A program made the translations under genes and the position numbers. From an uncultured Pedobacter sp. (GTDB lineage: Bacteria > Bacteroidota > Bacteroidia > Sphingobacteriales > Sphingobacteriaceae): a stretch of DNA of 8,894 bases. Location of the stretch: positions 1-8,894 of the forward strand of contig CALLKE010000041.1 in NCBI GenBank assembly GCA_938008555.1, written 5' to 3'. The notes beneath the pieces are model-generated. The model saw only the letters and a list, made by a program, of their open reading frames with translations, did no database searches and had not been told where the DNA came from. Each line of letters starts with the position of its first letter. Positions within the stretch are counted from its first letter, which is position 1. Positions 4,630 to 8,894 of the stretch are shown piece by piece.

Positions 4630-5127
4630 TTAATTACTATAACTTGATGAACTGCTGCTATCGTAGCTACTAGAGCTATCATATGATGAGCTATAGCTAG
4701 AGCTGCTATCATCACTAGATAGCGTATAGTTAGGTTCAACAGAAACATAGCTATAAGGCTCTGTACGTGTTTCAGCTACCTGTGTAGCAACCTCGCCTAC
4801 TTGTGAGCTTGTATGTGCCTCTACGTGGCAGGAATGGCTATTGTTATTCAACATAGAGTAGATAAGCACAGGTGTAATCAAATCTGGAGACTCACTACTG
4901 CTGTGTACCACTACCGGAGTAGGCGTAAACGCTGTAGGTGTAAAATAGCTGCTATTAGCCTTAGCTACTGGACGAGCTGGAGCTTTTACAGCAGGCATCT
5001 TAGGATACTGTTTTGGTTCTGGCAAACTAAATGTACTCTCAGTATTACGCTTTGGTGGCTTACTTAGCTCAGCAATCTTCTTAGTTTTCTTACCAAACAG
5101 TTTATTCCATAGGTCTTTAATTTTCAT
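4630..5127 (-). CDS. Low-complexity protein with Ser/Tyr-rich tail, 165 aa
   Basis: Starts MKIKDLWNKLFGKKTKKIAE: a basic amphipathic first 20 residues, then a Pro-rich stretch (about 33-72, with PTAFTPTP), a short hydrophobic patch LITPVLIYSML (83-93), and a tail (137-165) made almost only of Ser, Asp and Tyr in 'SSSYD' units. The ATG at 5127 is chosen over one six codons earlier because GGAAG precedes it and it then follows the upstream stop directly. Similar Ser-rich tails are common in uncharacterised phage proteins. The basic start could bind membrane or nucleic acid, but that is a guess. The repeated AGC/TCA codons of the tail make length variation between relatives likely. Confidence 0.75.
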   Translation of the reverse strand: MKIKDLWNKLFGKKTKKIAELSKPPKRNTESTFSLPEPKQYPKMPAVKAPARPVAKANSSYFTPTAFTPTPVVVHSSSESPDLITPVLIYSMLNNNSHSCHVEAHTSSQVGEVATQVAETRTEPYSYVSVEPNYTLSSDDSSSSYSSSYDSSSSYDSSSSSSYSN

Positions 5128-5128
5128 G

Positions 5129-5692
5129 TTATTCTTCCCACTCAACCATTACTGTAGTAATTAACCCATCCATTGAATTCTCAACAGCTTCTTGATATGT
5201 TTTATAAATATTACCACCTCCAGCCATTACATTATAAGTATGGCTACTGTAAATATTCATCCATCCTTGTTTCTTAGTTGGAGCCATGAATAGGTCTAGC
5301 TGCGATCCAGAACCAGTTTTGTAATATTTTCCATCTTCACTGCACAAGTATACTACATCTTCTACTTGGAAGATAACACGTTCATCAATATTTGCATCTT
5401 TAAAGTGTACAATTTTTACTACTTCTTGTCCCCCTAGTGTTACAACTTTCTCTCCAGCCAAAGCTTTTTCTAGGTTGAATGGCTTCAGTTTCATATTTTC
5501 TCCCTCCTTGATGATTTTCCATCTGTTAGTTTTAATTCCAGACTCTACTGACGGTACAGTGTACGTGCAACTTTTAACTTGATCATTATCTTCCCAACTT
5601 ATTTCATACACTGTTGAATTTAGTTTATTTGCAAAGTATACAGGAAATTCTCCACCTACCACTTCAAACTTAAATTTATCTGGCAAATCCAT
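5129..5692 (-). CDS. Two-part phage protein, 187 aa, with an internal start
   Basis: Residues 1-66 (MDLPDKFKFEVVGGEFPVYF onward) form a compact beta-like unit ending 'NRWKIIKEG', the shape of a small stand-alone phage protein. From Met67 begins MKLKPFNLEKALAGEKVVTL, the usual N-terminus of a separate widespread phage family ('KPFNLE.ALAG..V...G..V'), whose end 'GWMNIY' and 'TVMVEWEE' is also present. A strong SD lies 6 nt before the codon of Met67. The long form starts at 5692 with GGAGG and zero gap after the preceding stop. So one reading frame can give 187-aa and 121-aa products. Function unknown; no catalytic motif visible. Confidence 0.8.
   Translation of the reverse strand: MDLPDKFKFEVVGGEFPVYFANKLNSTVYEISWEDNDQVKSCTYTVPSVESGIKTNRWKIIKEGENMKLKPFNLEKALAGEKVVTLGGQEVVKIVHFKDANIDERVIFQVEDVVYLCSEDGKYYKTGSGSQLDLFMAPTKKQGWMNIYSSHTYNVMAGGGNIYKTYQEAVENSMDGLITTVMVEWEE
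5501..5509 (-). promoter_or_regulatory. Strong internal ribosome binding site within a gene
   Basis: On the minus strand AAGGAGGGA lies 6 nt before an in-frame ATG (5494-5492) inside the 5129-5692 gene. It is as good as any SD in the window and coincides with the boundary between the two parts of the protein, so it is probably used to make the 121-aa C-terminal product. Confidence 0.65.
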
Positions 5693-6070
5693 TTATTCCT
5701 CCATGCTATTCAAAATTTCTTGCAACTGTTCTTTCGTGTATTCACCAGACAATTCTACTGTATTGTTATAGATGATGTCAAAGTCTTTTACTTTGATTTG
5801 TAGAAAATTATCTGTGTAGAAGTCGTCATAAGTTTCATTGCAGAAATCTTCACTAGCATATGTAATAACACCATCTTCGAGTATTAGCACAAGTCCATTA
5901 CAATCTTCGTGGTAGTAGTTAGTAGAGCTATGAAATTCAATAACTTTATCCTTATCTTTTCCAAGCCAGTACACTTTCTTATCAAACAGCTTCTTCTGCG
6001 CCATTTCAAATACAGTAGCTACATCCATGTTCAGTTGCTCTGCAATTTTAGATACACGTACAAATTTCAT
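5693..6070 (-). CDS. Hypothetical protein, 125 aa, possible N-terminal helix-turn-helix
   Basis: Begins MKFVRVSKIAEQLNMDVATV. Residues about 6-26 (SKIAEQLNMDVATVFEMAQ) read like a small helix-turn-helix of the 'iAe.Lnm...tV...a' type; the rest is acidic and Tyr-rich, with beta-like stretches (LVLILEDGVITYASED, FLQIKVKDFDIIYNN), ending in a helix KEQLQEILNSMEE. The N-terminus could be a DNA- or partner-binding piece, but the whole is not a recognised regulator. The start has AAGGAG nine bases upstream; it follows the macro-domain gene by 10 nt and abuts the next gene, with its last codons supplying that gene's SD. Confidence 0.75.
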   Translation of the reverse strand: MKFVRVSKIAEQLNMDVATVFEMAQKKLFDKKVYWLGKDKDKVIEFHSSTNYYHEDCNGLVLILEDGVITYASEDFCNETYDDFYTDNFLQIKVKDFDIIYNNTVELSGEYTKEQLQEILNSMEE

Positions 6071-6080
6071 TTAGTTCTCC

Positions 6081-6539
6081 TTAGTTAATTACTAGGACAC
6101 CTTCAATTTCTGCATTATCGAACACTTTATGGAAAATGTCTAGCAAAATTTCTCGATTACCATTAGCTAAGCCTCCACCGATGAATGGAAATACAATACG
6201 TCTACAGGATTGTGTAGCGTCTGCAACTACTGTAAGTAAACCATTCTTCACAGCATTGTAGTCAACATATGTTTTAGCATTATCTCTACCAAACTCTTGT
6301 TGTGTAATCAAATTTACAATTACAATATCCTTAGACGTATCCCACCAAGCATTCCATTGTCCAATCTTCAACTTACCTAGCAACACTTCTTGTTTATATA
6401 GCTGGTAGGCTTTAGGCCATTTGTCTTTGACAATCTTAGCAACCCCACTTCCCATTACAGCTTGAGCATTACAGCCGTGAACAAATACATCTCCAGCTTT
6501 CAGTTCTTCAAACACATCACCCTGTTTAATTGTTAGCAT
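6081..6539 (-). CDS. Macro-domain protein (ADP-ribose-1''-phosphatase-like), 152 aa
   Basis: A single macro domain filling the protein. Visible motifs are GD.F (7-10), HGCNAQAVMGSGVAK (21-35; the N24 and GSGVA part binds the distal ribose and phosphates), a Trp-rich middle, and FPFIGGGLANGN (117-128), the Gly-rich second loop. Known relatives hydrolyse ADP-ribose-1''-phosphate, a by-product of tRNA splicing or 2'-phosphate transfer, or remove ADP-ribose from proteins or nucleic acids. The GSGVA form and length fit the Poa1-like branch; the substrate here is inferred. In a phage it may recycle or remove ADP-ribose marks placed by host defences. Start supported by AAGGAGAG seven bases upstream. 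First gene of a five-gene operon with its own promoter at 6573-6601. Confidence 0.85.
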   Translation of the reverse strand: MLTIKQGDVFEELKAGDVFVHGCNAQAVMGSGVAKIVKDKWPKAYQLYKQEVLLGKLKIGQWNAWWDTSKDIVIVNLITQQEFGRDNAKTYVDYNAVKNGLLTVVADATQSCRRIVFPFIGGGLANGNREILLDIFHKVFDNAEIEGVLVIN

Positions 6540-6572
6540 TTGTTTTCTCTCCTTACGTTGAACATGAAACGG

Positions 6573-6601
6573 ATTATGGAGTATGTTGAGCGGGTTGTCA
6601 A
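6573..6601 (-). promoter_or_regulatory. Promoter of the macro-domain operon
   Basis: On the minus strand TTGACA (6601-6596), 17 nt, CATAAT (6578-6573). The TGA stop of the PcfJ-like gene is part of the -35. A small inverted repeat AACAT/ATGTT (6561-6565, 6583-6587) brackets the -10. Start near 6566 gives a leader of about 25 nt. Confidence 0.7.
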
Positions 6602-7731
6602 GAGGGAATTTTGTTTAATTCCATTTCCACTGCTTTTGCGACCAAAATTTCCATAAGCTCTTTAATAACACTATTACATTTCCCATAATGTTGATGAATT
6701 TTCCATCCATTTTCTGTTTTAATGTACCCGATAGTGCTGGTTTGGTCACTATTCTTACGAACAGAATATACTAAATATCCACCATTAGCCACGTTTGGGA
6801 TATATGATGCAACACAATGCCTCATAAAATCTCCCTCTTCCTTGATACCTAGTGGACTATCTAACAATGTTGCTGAGTATTCACCTTGCTCATGATGGGA
6901 ATAGATGTTATTCTCAGACAGCCAATTAAACCGTTCATTGCTGTATTGCTTCTCTCTAATTGCTTGCACATACTTATCATGCAACTTACTGATTTCTTCA
7001 TATGGCATGTCATGCTTAAAGGTATAACCTAATTGTCCGGCCATTTGTTTTGTATCTCTAAATACAGTAACTATTTCAATAAATTCACTAGCACTAAGCG
7101 TAGACCATTTTCCTTTGAAATACTTTGTGTACCATTTACCAATTTCATACATAAGTTCTGGGCCATGATACTTAAGCATTTTAAGTTTTTGTAATACAGA
7201 TGTCGGAAAGCCAGTCAATTCTTTCCAATAAGTAGCTTCAAATAACATCTTGTTACGATGCTCAGAGTTTTTGCATACCTTTTTCCATAGACCTTTACCA
7301 AATTCCTTCTTCAATGTTTGTGTATCTTTTCCAGAGAATACAACGAATGGTAGGATATTTGTATTACCATCTTCAATTACTTGGTTGATAACCTCCAGAT
7401 TTTTAGTAACATCTTTAATCAGATTAGGAATAATGCCTTTCTTCTTATACCAAACACGACAATAGTTATTTACAACCTTATTTGGGATACGTCCAACAAA
7501 AGCTGTGTATTGTACTTTCATAAAGTGCTTATAAGTAGATACAAAGGATGTTTGAAACTCTTCACACATTGCTTTATTCTTTGCTAACCCATTTCGCTGA
7601 ACATTCACGTAACTCCCTGTCACTTCACGAAAGAAGGTGTCTTTGGTAAGCAATGTATAACTCGTCAACTTGAGATTTCCACAAGTTACTGTGTTATTTT
7701 GTTTATCCCAGACAATCTCATATTTATACAT
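6598..7731 (-). CDS. PcfJ-like protein, 377 aa
   Basis: The C-terminal third carries the PcfJ signature: MRHCVASY (303-310, numbered from MYKYEIVW), YLVYSVRK (319-326), a 'TIGYI' strand and IHQHYGKCN (345-353), the order 'M.HCV.SY...G...I.S.R......I.....I.Q..G..N'. PcfJ-like proteins are named after an enterococcal plasmid gene and are found on plasmids and in phages; their biochemical role is not established. The conserved His, Cys and Gln could form an active site, but that is inference. The first 250 residues are helical and Lys-rich without a known domain. I chose the ATG at 7731 because GGAGGAAGAT lies just upstream; the ATG at 7743 has no SD. The gene stands alone between two promoters. 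Confidence 0.8.
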   Translation of the reverse strand: MYKYEIVWDKQNNTVTCGNLKLTSYTLLTKDTFFREVTGSYVNVQRNGLAKNKAMCEEFQTSFVSTYKHFMKVQYTAFVGRIPNKVVNNYCRVWYKKKGIIPNLIKDVTKNLEVINQVIEDGNTNILPFVVFSGKDTQTLKKEFGKGLWKKVCKNSEHRNKMLFEATYWKELTGFPTSVLQKLKMLKYHGPELMYEIGKWYTKYFKGKWSTLSASEFIEIVTVFRDTKQMAGQLGYTFKHDMPYEEISKLHDKYVQAIREKQYSNERFNWLSENNIYSHHEQGEYSATLLDSPLGIKEEGDFMRHCVASYIPNVANGGYLVYSVRKNSDQTSTIGYIKTENGWKIHQHYGKCNSVIKELMEILVAKAVEMELNKIPS

Positions 7732-7760
7732 ATCTTCCTCCATGAGTTAATATGTTGTGC

Positions 7761-7789
7761 ATAATAAATACTTTTCAGGTTGTTGTCAA
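7761..7789 (-). promoter_or_regulatory. Promoter of the PcfJ-like gene with a palindromic -35
   Basis: On the minus strand TTGACA (7789-7784), 17 nt, TATTAT (7766-7761). The -35 lies in a 13-bp palindrome TTGTTGTCAACAA (7780-7792), and an imperfect inverted repeat TTAATATG/CATAATAA (7747-7767) covers the -10 and start. Both suit a repressor site. Confidence 0.7.
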
Positions 7790-7805
7790 CAATTTAGACA
7801 AAAGA

Positions 7806-7835
7806 AAAGCCCCAAGGCTTTCACCAAGGGGCTTT
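7806..7835 (-). terminator. Rho-independent terminator after the HNH cassette
   Basis: AAAGCCCC (7806-7813) pairs perfectly with GGGGCTTT (7828-7835); on the minus strand the stem is followed by TCTTTTG. An inner GG/CC pair is possible. It lies about 100 nt beyond the HNH stop and just before the promoter of the PcfJ-like gene, insulating the two units. Confidence 0.85.
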
Positions 7836-7866
7836 ATGCTTATTTAGAATTAGTTTGTAAATATTT

Positions 7867-7895
7867 GTTATAGCCTGTCTAGTGTTAGCTGTCAA
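7867..7895 (-). promoter_or_regulatory. Promoter-like site between HNH gene and terminator
   Basis: On the minus strand TTGACA (7895-7890), 17 nt, TATAAC (7872-7867): perfect -35, one mismatch in the -10. Transcription from near 7860 would meet the terminator at 7806-7835 after about 25-50 nt, with no gene between, giving a very short RNA unless the terminator is bypassed. The -10 overlaps an arm of the inverted repeat at 7870-7930. Confidence 0.5.
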
Positions 7896-7930
7896 ATATT
7901 GATAAGCAACTAGCTAAAGAGACAGGCTAT
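7870..7930. repeat. 61-bp three-tier inverted repeat after the HNH gene
   Basis: ATAGCCTGTCT (7870-7880) and AGACAGGCTAT (7920-7930) are perfect 11-bp arms. Inside lie TTAGCT (7885-7890) and AGCTAA (7912-7917), and inside these TCAA/TTGA around ATA. It begins 4 nt past the HNH stop. It lacks a U tract, so simple termination is unlikely; it may stabilise the 3' end, be processed, or be a protein site. Confidence 0.6.
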
Positions 7931-7934
7931 TGTC

Positions 7935-8708
7935 TTACCAAGGTGTAGTATCCCAACTACCTTTACCCATATTGCAATCACCACAGAGCACTTGTAAATT
8001 TGATTTATCTAGAGCTAATTCTGGATGTGTACGTCTAGGTTTGATATGGTCAACATTCATAATTGCACCTGTCGATTTATCTGCACCACAACATCTACAT
8101 TTAGCACCTTGTTCTAGTAAGACTTCGTAGCGTAATGTCTTCCATTCCCATGTTTTCAAGAACTCTTTGCTTGACACATCTACTTCACCATTTTTCAATA
8201 CTGTTTTCTTAGAATCTAGTGTTTTGTTATACTCTTGAGCTTTAACTTCTCTTACTTGCTGCATACTCTTCAGTATAGCAGGAGCATCTTTGAAAGTTGG
8301 ATAAGGAAACTTATGCTCTAGCATCTTGAAATGCTTGGTAATTACATCGTAGAGCATTTTGTCAGTCAAGATTTTAATCTTCTTTTCGACATAACCAAGA
8401 TGTTTTAGGTATCTTAGCAACTTCTTTTGCACGTTAGTCATCTTTGTTTTACGACAAGAGTCTGAAGTGTGGTTCTCAGTAAGTTGTTTCATCTTGGTTT
8501 GAGTACGGAGAGGAAGACCTAACGCAATACTCAGATTAACCATGTCCTTAACTTTAATATTTCCTAGCTTTGCTGCTATGTCAGGATAGTACTCTTTCAC
8601 TACCTGATTAATTTGCTTCACTGATAACCAAGCATTAGTCTCAGTTGAATACCCTAATCGTTTAAATTCTTGGCTCAAATCATAATGAGCTAGATGTTCT
8701 ACGGCCAT
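7935..8708 (-). CDS. HNH endonuclease, 257 aa
   Basis: The last 70 residues form an HNH nuclease domain: zinc-binding C204-x-x-C207 and C242-x-x-C245, the DH pair (220-221) with the general-base His, KPRRTHPELALD, N237 before the second zinc pair, and the closing N246-M-G-K-G...DTTPW. The first 180 residues are helical and basic, probably DNA-binding, with no named domain. The ATG at 8708 has a very strong SD (GTAGGAGGGA); an upstream frame to 8768 lacks one and crosses the promoter. Phage genes of this kind are usually homing nucleases, or sometimes packaging helpers when beside terminase; no terminase is here. The unit is bracketed by terminators on both sides. Confidence 0.85.
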   Translation of the reverse strand: MAVEHLAHYDLSQEFKRLGYSTETNAWLSVKQINQVVKEYYPDIAAKLGNIKVKDMVNLSIALGLPLRTQTKMKQLTENHTSDSCRKTKMTNVQKKLLRYLKHLGYVEKKIKILTDKMLYDVITKHFKMLEHKFPYPTFKDAPAILKSMQQVREVKAQEYNKTLDSKKTVLKNGEVDVSSKEFLKTWEWKTLRYEVLLEQGAKCRCCGADKSTGAIMNVDHIKPRRTHPELALDKSNLQVLCGDCNMGKGSWDTTPW

Positions 8709-8731
8709 AATCCCTCCTACTTTGTTGTATA

Positions 8732-8751
8732 ACTTAGTAGTATAACTAAGT
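8732..8751. repeat. Inverted repeat over the HNH transcription start
   Basis: ACTTAGT (8732-8738) and ACTAAGT (8745-8751) are perfect 7-bp arms around AGTATA. They cover the end of the -10 and the likely start of the HNH promoter, a classic repressor position; in RNA they would form a small leader hairpin. Confidence 0.45.
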
Positions 8752-8776
8752 ATATAATAATCAATCATCTAAGCAA
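8749..8776 (-). promoter_or_regulatory. Possible promoter of the HNH gene
   Basis: On the minus strand TTGCTT (8776-8771), 16 nt, TATACT (8754-8749). The -10 is good and the -35 only half matches. A promoter is expected in this interval because a terminator (8782-8847) precedes it. Confidence 0.4.
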
Positions 8777-8781
8777 TAAAA

Positions 8782-8847
8782 CTCAGTAGCCCCCTCAAAC
8801 TCCCCCACAGCACTTGTAGGATAATCGAGTTTGAGAAGACCACTGAG
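8782..8847 (-). terminator. Large terminator hairpin upstream of the HNH gene
   Basis: ACTGAG (8842-8847) pairs with CTCAGT (8782-8787) and GAGTTTGAG (8827-8835) with CTCAAACTC (8794-8802), separated by a 6x6 internal loop; on the minus strand TTTTATT follows. The stem begins 2 nt after the stop of the partial gene at 8850-8894. The 24-nt loop is unusually large for a terminator. Confidence 0.6.
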
Positions 8848-8849
8848 CT

Positions 8850-8894
8850 TCAATCATCTGAAGTTTCTACCCAGTGAGTAACCCGAAAGATACG
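8850..8894 (-). CDS. Last 14 codons of a gene entering from the right
   Basis: One frame is open from the window edge to a TGA at 8850-8852 and encodes RIFRVTHWVETSDD; a terminator hairpin starts 2 nt later, which is the main reason to believe it. The other two frames also close within 45 nt, so the evidence is modest. Family cannot be judged. Confidence 0.35.
   Translation of the reverse strand, partial: RIFRVTHWVETSDD

Noticed and set aside
4813..5067. Plus-strand frame of 84 codons
   Set aside because: Antisense to the low-complexity Ser/Pro-rich gene; repetitive codons keep other frames open.
7250..7587. Two plus-strand frames inside the PcfJ-like gene
   Set aside because: Antisense to a recognised protein family; no SD.
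7930..8130. Plus-strand frame of 66 codons
   Set aside because: Antisense to the HNH domain, whose zinc and HNH motifs fix the true strand.
8842..8876. Antiterminator pairing of CACTG (8841-8845) with CAGTG (8872-8876)
   Set aside because: Only 5 bp and partly inside the end of a reading frame; too weak to claim attenuation.
8782..8894. Group I intron end beside the HNH gene
   Set aside because: Stems are present but I could not find the conserved catalytic core; a gene end plus terminator explains the sequence more simply.

Overview
The window looks like an accessory region of a tailed double-stranded DNA phage (or prophage) of a Gram-negative host. Reasons: many short, tightly packed genes all on the minus strand, Shine-Dalgarno (SD) sites before almost every start, host-like sigma70 promoters at the head of each unit, two free-standing endonuclease genes (GIY-YIG and HNH), and small proteins of families typical of phages. 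No structural, packaging or replication gene is present, so host and phage genus cannot be fixed.

Left part (1-2203, leftward): a chain of small unrecognised genes. A regulatory stretch at 2130-2308 heads the gene at 1939-2100; then come 1455-1868, 1004-1432, 855-992, 679-852 and 498-692, several touching or overlapping, and a terminator at 452-489. A second unit starts from a TTTACA/TAGAAT promoter (311-339), encodes a 57-aa protein and runs out of the window.

Middle (2204-2588): no convincing protein gene. It holds palindromes, a strong plus-strand promoter (2280-2308) and a GC-richer, highly foldable stretch (2315-2565) that is the best candidate for an unannotated RNA, ending at a hairpin that also terminates the leftward unit coming from the right.

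Right part (2589-8894, leftward): separate units, most with a TTGACA-type promoter. From right to left: the end of a gene (8850-8894) and its terminator; an HNH endonuclease cassette with its own promoter and flanking terminators; a PcfJ-like gene; an operon of macro-domain protein, unknown protein, a fused two-part protein, a Ser-rich protein and a 32-aa membrane protein; a GIY-YIG endonuclease whose SD can be masked by a hairpin containing a promoter; and a two-gene unit led by a TTGACA/TATAAT promoter.

The most interesting signals are the orphan structured RNA locus, the masked-SD arrangement before the GIY-YIG gene, promoters repeatedly lying inside inverted repeats, a promoter followed only by a terminator (7800-7895), and a protein that appears to be two phage genes fused in frame with the second gene's ribosome binding site intact. 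Everything is read by eye; no database search or folding program was run.
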